A stretch of 64,000 nucleotides of DNA from Diphasiastrum complanatum. Taxonomy: Eukaryota; Streptophyta; Lycopodiopsida; Lycopodiales; Lycopodiaceae. The stretch is taken from assembly GCA_029204225.1 (NCBI GenBank), contig CM055100.1, forward strand, positions 5,849,409-5,913,408. Direction: 5' to 3'. Numbering within the stretch: the first letter of the stretch is position 1; each line of letters opens with the position of its first letter. Below the pieces are notes generated by a model. The model was not told the DNA's origin and searched no databases. It saw only the letters and a list, made by a program, of their open reading frames with translations. A program made the translations under genes and the position numbers. Shown piece after piece: positions 55,014 to 64,000 of the stretch.

Positions 55014-55851
55014 TGATGCGGGAGCGCGTGCGTGGGACTGATTCGTGTTCGTCCTCACTTCGTCTTCTTTATCGCGAACAATTTTTTGTCTTTTAATTTT
55101 CTTTTGTGTGGAAGCCCTTACAGGATCCCAGACACTCAACTACACATCATAGAACATATTCTATTCTAGCAATCATGATACGCAGCACAAGACAAGATGC
55201 ACAAAAGTAGAGTAACTGAATTATCAATTTTAGTTTAGAGTGAATTCGTTTGTGTCTCGCTCGTTGGCGGAATGACATTCTACTCTTTTGTTGTGTTCTG
55301 CTCATTGGCAGACTTTCATGCACAACTGTGGTGTCTTTTCTTTCTTACTCTATTCGCTACGTCTCTCTCTATCTCTTACAGATCTCTATATTCACTTCTT
55401 CCTTATTATGATCCAGAGAGGAACGTTTATACCTCCACTATGTGGAGTTTACAAGATAGCTAAACATAGAATCACATCACTAGTTGATGCTAATCAACTA
55501 GTTAGTTAGTCTGTGTCGTTGCTACTCGTTTCAGCTGGACGTGAAGCCCATTGAGCTGCCAGCTGCCAGCGCAAAAGATTTTCCTTCGTCTATTTCGTAA
55601 TCTCTCGTTTGCTTTCATTCTTTTCGTAGTTTTCGTTTCACGTCTCTTTTTCGGCTTTGCGGTCCTAGAGGTGTGTTTGCAATTCGCGATTGATTCGCAA
55701 ATCGTTCGTGTTTTGAGTCAAAGACACGTTGATTGTCTTGAATTGTTCTTGCTCGTGCTTCGAGTCAAAGTCATATTGACTATCGCGAATTGTTCAACCT
55801 TCGTGTCTTGTTCGTGCTGCGACAAAGTTGCAGGAGTTCACCATTTCTGAC
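55014..55851 (-). repeat. I 3' LTR (838 bp)
   Basis: Plus strand tgatgcgggagcg to ccatttctgaca; the minus-strand purine tract AAGAGGAAG precedes it. Open frames within it (55272-55850) are copies of those in the other LTR and not genes. Confidence 0.9.
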
Positions 55852-57340
55852 ACTTCCTCTTGAACCTTGTAGCTTTTTTTGTTTAATCCAATTGCCTCTC
55901 TTTGCTTGGTAAAGAGTGGCTTGTTGAGTGGTTTTGTGAGGAGATTTGCAATCATATTTTCTAATTTTATGAACTGGACCTGGAGCTCTCCTTTCGAGAT
56001 CAAATCTTGAATATGATGGTACTTCAGAGGAATGTGCTTCGTCTTTGAATGGAAGACAGAATCTTGGGACAGATAGATGGCATTCTGAGATTCCATCATC
56101 ATTGTGCTTGGCCCCTCTTGTGGTATCCCGATTGCCTCCAACATCATTTGTAGCCACACTACCTCATTCGCCATTTTTGAGGCTGCGACATACTCAACTT
56201 TGCAAGAGGATTGAGCTACCAAGGTTTGCTTTTTGCATATCCAACTAATTGCAGTTCTGCACGCTATCGTACATCCTCCAGTAATGGACTTGCTATCATC
56301 TTTGCAGCTCGCCCAGCTCGCATTACTGTAGTGATGTAGCTCGAATCCTTTCTCTTCATTTCTAGCTCTGTAGGTTAATCCAACATTCTGGGTACCCTTC
56401 AGATACTGTAGGATTCGTTTGCCATTTTCCAATGTGCTAGACCAAGATTGGAACAGAATTGGCTCAATGCATAAACAGAGAAGGCCAGATCGGGTCTGGT
56501 ACAAATTGTTAAGTACATTAGACTATCGATTAAGTTCTGGTAGGGTATACCTGCCATCTTCTGTTCTTCTCTTCTGTTTTTGGGCAATCCTGTTTCATGA
56601 GCTTGGCTCCAGCTATCATTGGTGTGGCTTTCTCTTCACAGTCCTTCAGCACTTTTCTAGCGTATTCTGATTGACTCAAGTGCATTTCGCCATTTGTTCG
56701 ATCTCTTTTGAGCTCTAGTTCTAGGCATTTTGTTGCTTCTCCAAGATCTGTGATTTCATAGTTTTCAAAAATCTGACTCTTCGTGTCTTTGATCAACATC
56801 AAGGAATTTTCTATCATCAGCGATCATCCACGAAAATGGTCAATATCACAAAATCTTTTTCTACTCTTTTGATGTAGACATTACAGTCTGGTTGAGTAGG
56901 ATTGAAGTCTAGAGACTTCAGAAGACCATCAAGCTTTTTGTACCAGGCTCGTGATGCCTGTTTTAGACCGTAGATGCATCTCTGCAATCGACACACATGT
57001 TGTTTGTTGTCGGGGTCTTCATAGCCTTCAGGTTGCCTCATGAAAATTTTCTCTTCTAGATCTCCGTGGAGAAAGGCTGTTTTCACGTCAATCTGGTGAA
57101 TTTCCATATTGTACTGTCTGGCGTATGCAAGGAGCAGCCTTATGCTTGTCATCTTGACCATGGGCAAATATGTGTCGAAATAGTTGACACCGTATCTCTG
57201 CATGTAGCCCTTTGCAACAAGCCTTGCGTTGTAGCGGCCAATGGTGCCATCTGATTTCAGCTTCTTCCTGTACACCCACGTGCAGTTGACTACTTTTCTG
57301 TTTTCTGACAGTGGCTCTAATGTCTATGCCTCGTTTTGCC
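55852..57340 (-). pseudogene. Element I RT and RNase H, decayed
   Basis: Minus-strand order: [75 protein letters not shown] and ILTIFVDDR, with FVDD as the catalytic motif. A stop follows at once, next to a short duplicated gatgat word. Then comes NYEITDLGEATKCLELELKR, a break near 56530-56590, and RNase H with LYRTRPDL-like words, SNASWASCKDDSKSITGG, WICKKQTLVAQSS, SQNAIYLSQDSVFHSKTKHI and NLLTKPLNKPLF. Three or more disruptions. Confidence 0.87.
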
Positions 57341-57379
57341 TCTACGACAAGTGTTGCCATCGAACAAAACTCGAATGCC

Positions 57380-58535
57380 TAGATCTGTCATCTTGGAGAC
57401 AAATAGCAGATCTTTTCTAAGTGAGGACACATAGAGTGCTCCTGGCAGCTCTGCTTAGCCTGACAATGTTTGTAGCTGTAGAGAGTCGATGCCTTTGACA
57501 TCGTGTCTGCTTCCATTGACTAGAATCACCGCTCTATCATTTTCGAGTTTGCGAAGGTTGATCAAGATCTTCTTGTTGCAGGTTATGTGAGATGTTGCTC
57601 CTGAATCGATGACCACATCGTAGTCATGTTTGGAGTAGCTTGTCGAAGCTTCGTCGAGTATCGTGAAAGCTTCGTCTCCTCTTTTTGCATCTTTGGAAGA
57701 TTTTGCAACGTTTGCTTTTTTAGCTTTGTTTTTTCTTTTTGGGTTGAATCTGCAATCGTATGCAGAATGTCCTTTCTTCTTGTAGTGCATGCAAGGTATT
57801 GCTGGATTGAACTAGCATTTTTTGGCTGTATGGCCTGGTTTGTGGCAGTGATCGTAGGAAGAAGATTGTTAATTTGAGGCCTTCGTCTTTTCGAATCTTG
57901 GCTTGTTTTTGTTCTTCTTCTTGCCTTTCGTGAAGAGAGCCTTCTCTTGATCACTGCTTCCCTCTCCTTCATCTCTCATCAGTCTCTCATCAACGACAAG
58001 ACTGACTACTTTGTCGAATGTCATATCTGGTAGACTCAGTATGAGCATTCTCAACGGCTGATAGGATGTCGGTAGAGATTTCATGAAGTACATCAGCTGT
58101 TGTGGACCTGGTGCTCCTATCCTGATGCAGCGAGTTGAGCGAAGATCATTCTGATCTTCTCAACGTGCTGATCCAACTGGTTGCCATCCCACCATATTGA
58201 TTGCAGCTGATTGTGAAGGTGCATGACTGAAGCTGCAGTCCTCACTTCATACTTATGCTTTAATCTTTCTCATGCTGCATGGCTGCTTTCGCAGTCTTCA
58301 ATCTGCATAAATAGATCTTATTTATAATCAAAACGATGATCGCCATTGCGCGCTCATCCTTTCTGATCCATTCAGCACTCCTCGGGTCTCCCTCTGGAGG
58401 CTGCACCTCTGAGAGCTCGGTCACCGACCAGATGCCTTCGCCCTTCAGGAGTGTTTTGATATTGAATTTCCAGATTCTGTAATTTGCGCCATCGAGACTA
58501 ATTGCTACTCTGGTCTGGATTTTCATAGCCATATT
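57380..58535 (-). pseudogene. Element I gag-protease, decayed
   Basis: Gag begins MAMKIQTRVAISLDGANYRI (58532) with WKFNIKTLLKGEGIWSVTE. After breaks it continues with YFMKSLPTSYQPLRMLILSL and a basic tract. The zinc knuckle reads CMHYKKKGHSAYDC, so the second Cys is replaced by Tyr (TGC to TAC). The protease has VVIDSGATSHITC with intact DSGA, VNGSRHDVKGIDSLQLQ, a stop, and LYVSSLRKDLLFVSKM. The text then jumps to RT, with integrase lost. Confidence 0.85.
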
Positions 58536-58584
58536 ATGTTGTTTGGAAGAATCACTGCCTGGATATCAGTAGTGAAAACCTGTT

Positions 58585-58597
58585 GGCTTTGATACCA
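58585..58597 (-). other. Element I primer-binding site
   Basis: The minus strand reads TGGTATCAAAGCC next to the LTR edge at 58598, one base off the standard initiator Met tRNA complement. Confidence 0.8.
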
Positions 58598-59434
58598 TGA
58601 CACGGGAGCGCATGCGTGGGACTGATTCGTGTTTGTCCTCACTTTGTCTTCTTTATCGCAAACTATTTTCTGTCTTTTGATTTTCTTTTGTGCAGAAGCC
58701 CTTACATGATCCCAGACACTCGACTACGCATCACAGAACATATTCTATTCTAGCAATCATGATACGCAGCACAAGACAAGATGCACGAAAGTAGAGTAAC
58801 TAAATTATCAATTTTAGTTTAGAGTGAATTCGTTAGTGTCTCGCTCATTGGCAGAATGACATTCTACTCTTTCGCTGTGTTCTGCTCATTGGCAGACTTT
58901 CATGCACAACTATGGTGTCTTTTCTTTCTTACTCTATTCGCTACGTCTCTCTCTGTCTCTTACAGATCTCTGTATTCACTTCCTCCTTATTATGATCCAG
59001 AGAGGAACATTTATACCTCCACTTGTGGAGTTTACAAGATAGCTAAACACAGAATCACATCACTAGTTAACGTAATCAACTAGTTATTTAGTCTGTGTTG
59101 TTGCTACTCGTTTTAGTTGGGCGTGAAGCCCGTTGAGCTGCCAGCTGGCAGCGCAAAAGATTTTTCTTCATCTGTTTCGTAATCTCCCATTTGCTTTTGT
59201 TCTTTTCATAGTTTTTGTTTCGCGTCCCTTTTTCGGCTTTGCAGTCTTGGAGGTGTATTTGCGATTCGCGATTGATTCACGAATCGTTCATGCTTCAAGT
59301 CAAAGAAACGTTGACTATCACAAATTGTTCTCGTTCGTGCTTTGAGTCAAAGTCACATTGACTGTCGCGAATTGTTCGACCTTCGTGTCTTGTTCGTGCT
59401 ACGACAAAGTTGCAGGAGCTCACCATTTCTGACA
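58598..59434 (-). repeat. I 5' LTR (837 bp)
   Basis: Plus strand tgacacgggagcg to ccatttctgaca, aligned along its length with 55014-55851 and differing by scattered substitutions and small indels. Confidence 0.9.
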
Positions 59435-60197
59435 CGTGTCATGTCTTGCGGCGGGCTTTCTTTGCTGCTAATGCATGTGCTGCCATCAATTTGGTTTTGC
59501 AAAGTTTTTGTAAAGCCTCGTGACACATTTATAAGGATTTTGCATCATCCAACCGTTCTGTTGCTACTATGCAAAAGGATGGCACTAAGAATTCAATTGG
59601 CATAACATTATAAGCATAAATTTCTCATTCTGTTGCAAAAGCTATTTTATGACAATCTGTAGGTGTGATCTTCACTTGATCTATCCAAAAAATTGTAGGC
59701 TTTCGTTCCAGCAAGACGGTCCATTATGCTTTCAATAAAGGGTAATGGAAAGTGATCCTTTCGCGAGAGATTCACACATTCTCATCTTCCCACTCTTCTT
59801 AGGAACAACAACAATTGGTGAACCCCAGAATGCTCGATCTCATAAATGACATTGGCTTCAAGTAATCTTTCTAGCTCTTTCTTGATAAGATCAGTAACGT
59901 TTGGATTACATCGATAGAATCTTGTGACTTTTGGAACTACATCAGGCATCAAAAAACTGTATGCTCAATCATAGATGTTGGAATCCCTTTTAGATCCTTG
60001 TATTTTCAAGCAAAATAATCTTGATACTTAACCAACAACTTCCTTAGCGCTTGAAACTGCTCTGGGTTAAGTTGCGTTCCAACTTGCACAATCTTTTTTA
60101 GTTCTCCTGCTTCAGCAAGATTCATTGGCTGTGTCCTAGCTGGTCCATCATAAACATCTTTTGTTTCTGGTTCTTGTTCTTCTGGTTCACAACACAA
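59435..60197 (-). pseudogene. Element K: Ty3/gypsy protease-RT junction and RT fragment
   Basis: From 60197: EAGELKKIVQVGTQLNPEQF, LRKLLVKYQDYFA, then a TGA where Trp is expected, KYKDLKGIPTSMIEHTV, YRCNPNVTDLIKKELERLLE, a frameshift, SPIVVVPKKSGKMRMCVN and RKDHFPLPFIESIMDRLAG. This is the N-terminal half of gypsy RT. It ends near 59640; from 59600 to 59435 the text is integrase-like, so RT palm, RNase H and most of integrase are deleted. Its start abuts a copia fragment at about 60198. Confidence 0.8.
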
Positions 60198-60199
60198 TA

Positions 60200-60540
60200 G
60201 CCTAGATCTGGTCTTGTAATGGTTAGATAGATGAGTGAACCAACTAGCTTTCTATAGAGAGTAATGTCCTTGAAGGATCTTTCATTACCTCTTATAGTTA
60301 GCTTTACATGAGACTCCATAGGTGTATCACAAGCTTTTGCATCTACCATATGAAATCTTTCTAGAATAGAATTAGCATACTTCTCTTGACAAGTGAAAGT
60401 ATATTAGAAAGATCTAATCACTTCTATTCCTAAAATTTAATGCAAGTGACAAAGATCATGCACCTCAAATTCCATCTTAAGAGCACTCTTGATATCCTCC
60501 ACATCTTGATTGTCTCCACCACTCAAGATGATATAGATTA
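60200..60540 (-). pseudogene. Ty1/copia RT fragment, same family as 15550-16055
   Basis: The minus strand reads LSGGDNQDVEDIKSALKMEF, HDLCHLH, TCQEKYANSILERFHMVDAK, CDTPMESHVKLTI and KLVGSLIYLTITRPDLGYCV. Stops occur around 60405-60435. It is cut by element D at 60543 and joined to gypsy K at about 60198. Confidence 0.82.
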
Positions 60541-60542
60541 GC

Positions 60543-61197
60543 TGTGAAAATTGTCAACATTTCCTAGCTAGTTTGAGGCCTAAATTGGCAATTTTTGTAC
60601 ATAGTTTTGGATCTAACCTTTCACACGTGTGAAAGAGACCTAGATACTTTTATTCTAGTATATATTTCATGTTGAAGAAGTCTCAAACTTCGGGACCTTC
60701 TAAATGACACTAAAATCATGTTATTTGGACATATAGGCCAAAATTGGCTATTTTAGGTTACTGGTGTCCTAAAATTGGGTCCTAAGTTCTAGAGAGAGGA
60801 GAGAGAGTCATCTTCCTCATCCATAAATAGTAGGGAAGTCGTGGAAAACAGGTTGGAGAAACCTTTTGTATGCTTCATTGAGATCAATAGATCATTGTCA
60901 TTGTTTCTTCCTCCATTGAGAGCATTGTTGTGTGTATTGTCTTCAAGCTATTGTGTATGATCTTAGGTGCTTTCCAAAAGTGGTAGGCTGATGTATTATG
61001 GACTTTATAATGCTATTTTGGGCCGCACTTGATGTTTATGGAAGTTTCCATTTGTGATAAATGCTTTTTGATCAAGTTCTTTGCATTCTAGGTAGCATAG
61101 AATGTGTTGCCAATTCCTAGCTTATGTAGTTTGGAGTGCAAGCATTCAAGCCAATGATCTTGGAGTTTAGATCCACTTAGGATCTGTATTTTTCACA
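60543..61197 (+). repeat. D 5' LTR (655 bp)
   Basis: TGTGAAAATTGTCAAC to TTTTTCACA. The first 320 bp or so match element C, including the palindrome tttcacacgtgtgaaa at 60620-60635; the rest is diverged. A TATA-like ATAAATAG lies near 60822. Confidence 0.9.
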
Positions 61198-61212
61198 TGG
61201 TATCAGAGCTGG
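61198..61212 (+). other. Element D primer-binding site
   Basis: TGGTATCAGAGCTGG immediately after the LTR, the standard initiator Met tRNA complement. Confidence 0.92.
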
Positions 61213-62369
61213 TTGGCTTCTATTTACAGTAAGTATTCCATTTTTGGTGATATTTGGATGTTTGATCAAGTTCTAGCATGATTTTGCATTGCTTTGTTGA
61301 TCAAATCTTACTAACCTTTGTTTTGTGAGTTGAACTTGTGGATCAAAAGCATATTTCAGGTCTATTGAAGATCAGAGGCTGAAAAGAAACTATTTTGGAT
61401 CAGATCATAACACCTAATCATTTGTGATTGTGAGGCTTGTGCATATTCAATACTAACAATGTTCTTTTCAATCCTATTGTTGACAATCTCCATTCTTGGA
61501 TGAACACTCTCCTTAAGTGGATGAAACTTCTCCTTAAGTGGATGACAAATGCTCTTTTGAGTGAGTTGTAATTCTCCTAAAGGCTGAGCAAAGCTCCCAT
61601 TTGGATGAAAGATCCCCTTTTTTGGGTGAACATATTGTAAGCTCCATTGTGAAGAGCATATTGTAAAGATTGTCATCAATTTTGGCATAAATTTTGGTGT
61701 ACTTTGTTGAGCATGTAAGTAACTCTCCTTATGTAATTTGATTGGAGCATTTGCTGGAAGGTGTTAACCATTATGCAAGTGTGTTTTCAGGTTCTTAACA
61801 GGTTGAGGAACATTCTCATGTGAAGTGATCTTAGATCTACATCTAAACACCAAGATTTGACAAGATAGTGAAGCTAGTCTTGTGATTCACTAAGTGTGCT
61901 CATTCATTCACCTCTAAATCTTGTATTTATCACTTGCTGGAGTTTATAAACTTTTAGAAGTGTGGTTTACATGTGGTTTTACAGGTTGAATCAATATCTT
62001 AGTGTGTTGATCATATGTTGATCAAGTTTGTTCATTACTAGGTAATCTTGGCATCCTAGTTTTGGGTATTTTCTAAGAATGCAAGTAACTCTTCACACCA
62101 TAACTTGATTTGGTCACTTGCTGGAAAGTTTGAGAGCTTAAGCAAGAGTGTGTTCAGGTTGGTTTGATTTTGTAATCCATTCTTAGTGTGTGCAAAGTGT
62201 TGCATGTGTTTCAATCTTCCTTTCTATGCTTGGAAACCATCTAGGTTCAAGATAGAAGTGTTTTAGGGTCCTAAATCTTCATAGATCTCTTTATCTATCA
62301 TTTGTTGAGAGAAAAGTGAGTGCTAAGTGCTTTAGGACAGAACCTAAAAGTTAAAGAAACATTAGAATC
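61213..62369 (+). other. Element D 5' leader with internal repeats
   Basis: Non-coding; homologous to the leader of C. Three imperfect units share TTGCTGGA ... AGTGTG ... CAGGTT (about 61751-61796, 61934-61988, 62118-62160). Two tandem ctccttaagtggatga words lie at about 61509-61545. The role is unknown; packaging or translation signals are possible. Confidence 0.6.
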
Positions 62370-64000
62370 ATGGCTTCCAATGGTGGGATCATGCTATAGT
62401 CTAGTGAAAGGTTGAGTTCATCAAACTACTCTACTTGGAAAGTGAGGATGGAGTCCTTACTTGAGTTGAATGAACTCATGGACATAGTTGCAGATATTGA
62501 AGAGAGACCTCTCACACTTCAAGAGCAACAAAGGTTTGATAAGAAGGCCAAAAGGGCTCTTCATATCATTAAAATGAATGTTACAAATGAACTTCTCAAG
62601 GAAGTTGGAAAGTGTCAAAGTGCAAGTGAGGCATGGAATGCCTTAAAGAAGCTCTTTGAATCAAAGTCCACATCTAGGGTATTGACCCTAAGGAGACAAA
62701 TATTTTCTAGTAGGCAAAGAGAGGGTGAAAGTGCTCATGCATTTATCTTGAGAGTTAAGTCCCTAAGTGATGATTTAGCATGCATTGATGAGAACATAAA
62801 AGATGGTGAAATAGTCCAAGTTATGTTGAATGGTTTGCTAAATGAACATGCTAACCTTGTGCAAAGTTTTGCCATTCAAAGAGTCTTGCCAAGTGTGGTT
62901 GACTTGCAAGAAATATTATTGGCTGAAGAACATAGGTTGCAATCAAAGCTTGATGGTGCATCCTTGCAAGGTGGAGGTGAAGAGGCTTTCTTCACAAAAG
63001 GCAAATTCAAGGGCAAAGGTAAAGGCAAAGGGAAATGGTCCAAAGGTGGTAACTTTGATCATGATGATCACTCTTCCTCTTCCTCTTCTACTAAGAACAA
63101 TAAGTCAAAGTTTAAGTGCTTTTATTGTGGGATAAAAGGTCATTTTGCAAATGAATGTTATAAGAAGAAAAGAGAGCAAGGAGAGAGGCAAGGAAATCTT
63201 ACAATAGATGAGGAAGAACATAACACATGTGAATCACTTGTTATGACTTCAAGTTTGTTAGCCAACATAGATGATAATGATCCTTGGTGGATTGATAGTG
63301 GAGCCTCATCTCACATGACAAGACATAAGGAATACTTTACATCCTTATTGTCTTATGAGGGAGAAGGTAACATCATCTACACTGCAAATGATGGTCAATG
63401 TGACATCAAAGGCATAGGCACTATTCCTATTTCCCTTTCAACAAATAGGAAAGCAAATCTTGAAAATGTTTTGTACATTCCTTCAATCACTAAGAATTTG
63501 CTTAGTGTAAGTCAAATGATTGACAAAGGACTTGATGTGGAGTTCATTGGAGATGCATGTTTGATAAGTAAATGTGGATCCTTGATTGCTCAAGGTAGGA
63601 GGCATGGTAAACTTTTCAAGCTTGATGCATGTGTGATCTCTAATCATGAAGGATGTATGGCTAGGGAGCAATTGACAAACCAAGAAGTTTGGCACAAGAG
63701 GTTGGGCCATCCCAACTTCAAATCTTTGGAGGTAATGGCAAAGAAAGAGCTTGTTCTTGGTCTCCCTAAAAGTCTTGTTGCAAACAATAGTGTTTGTGAA
63801 CATTGTGCCTTGTCCAAATCTCATAGACTTGCTTATTCTAGATCTACTTCTAGATCTAAAGAAGCTTTTCAACTTGTGCATTCTGATATTCATTCTTCTA
63901 GTACAACTAGCAATGGTGGGGCAAAGATGTATGCAACTTTCATTGATGACTTTAGTAGGTATACTTGGATCTATCTTCTTAAAAGTAAGGATGAAGTGTT
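62370..64000 (+). CDS. Element D gag-pol, partial (continues past the window)
   Basis: The frame begins MASNGGIML at 62370, meets an in-frame TAG at 62397-62399, and is then open to the window end. Gag: RLSSSNYSTWKVRMESLLEL, NVTNELLKEVGKCQSASEAW, VQVMLNGLLNEHANLVQSFA, a Lys/Gly tract and zinc knuckle CFYCGIKGHFANEC. Protease: WWIDSGASSHMTRHKE with DSGA intact, VLYIPSITKNLLSVSQM. Pre-integrase domain: VWHKRLGHPNFKSLEVM and CEHCALSKSHRLA. Integrase core begins LVHSDIHSSS and FIDDFSRYTWIYLL. Gag is near-identical in wording to element C. The early TAG might force use of the later Met near 62454 or be read through; either way gag is otherwise intact. Confidence 0.92.

Larger units (their letters stand above)
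55014..59434 (-). mobile_element. Element I: Ty1/copia element lacking integrase, inserted in K
   Basis: LTRs 55014-55851 and 58598-59434 (838 and 837 bp) are closely similar. Flanks are catgt (55009-55013) and cgtgt (59435-59439), a target duplication with one mismatch. The interior has primer site, gag, protease, then directly RT and RNase H. Integrase is missing between about 57340 and 57380, so it could move only with help from other elements. Confidence 0.88.
60543..64000 (+). mobile_element. Element D: Ty1/copia element, 5' part, likely autonomous partner of C
   Basis: 5' LTR 60543-61197, primer site, 1.16-kb leader, then gag, protease, pre-integrase domain and integrase running past the window end. 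LTR U3, leader and gag are closely similar to element C; the R/U5 part of the LTR differs. The 3' LTR lies outside, so a target duplication cannot be checked. Confidence 0.9.

Noticed and set aside
55272-55850. Hydrophobic plus-strand frames, repeated at 58856-59605
   Set aside because: Both sets are inside element I LTRs; membrane-like composition is a by-product of T-rich LTR sequence.
1-64000. Endogenous pararetrovirus (caulimovirid) sequence
   Set aside because: All RT and integrase fragments fit copia or gypsy order; no movement-protein or coat-protein motif and no tRNA-primed viral intergenic region was seen.

Overview
This window looks like nuclear DNA of a land plant, most probably a seed plant with a large, repeat-rich genome. 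It is AT-rich. It holds one recognisable spliced cellular gene, a BOI-related RING-type E3 ubiquitin ligase on the minus strand (about 21133-22801), with canonical GT/AG introns. Nearly everything else that can be named is Ty1/copia or Ty3/gypsy LTR retrotransposon sequence with the plant-typical initiator-Met-tRNA primer site (TGGTATCAGAGC and variants). No species call is justified.

Layout. 1-6.4 kb: relics of gag-like, unknown coiled-coil and gypsy integrase sequence. 6.4-13.6 kb: mostly unassignable AT-rich DNA with a GA microsatellite, a GC-rich island (9.07-9.35 kb) and a 135-bp tandem duplication. 13.7-18.8 kb: a mosaic of copia and gypsy pieces on both strands, some fused in one reading frame. 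19.98-20.42 kb: five copies of a 93-94 bp repeat, just beyond the 3' side of the ligase gene. 21.1-22.8 kb: the ligase gene. 25.5-52.9 kb: a stack of nested insertions. 52.9-60.5 kb: an unknown decayed ORF, then a gypsy relic interrupted by a copia element. 60.5-64 kb: the 5' end of another copia element, running off the window.

The nest can be resolved from LTR ends and 5-bp target duplications. A plus-strand gypsy element (G) is split inside its RNase H by element E (26176-52552, TSD TAGTG). The 3' LTR of E is split by copia element B (26967-45438, TSD TTAAA). The 5' LTR of B is split by element C (39310-45333, TSD AAAAG). B also carries copia element A (29420-35462) in its integrase-RT linker, and a solo LTR of the E family (TSD ATGTG) that was later cut by an inversion. 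Separately, copia element F (47171-52480) lies in the remnant interior of E and itself contains an opposite-strand gypsy gag-protease block (J).

Elements C and D (60543 to the window end) share the U3 part of the LTR, the leader and gag. D continues into an ordinary integrase, whereas C has gag-protease followed by about 500 codons in the same frame that contain what looks like an eroded reverse transcriptase with a broken catalytic motif. C therefore looks like a non-autonomous partner of D. Several otherwise different LTRs carry the palindrome CACACGTGTG, a G-box type core.
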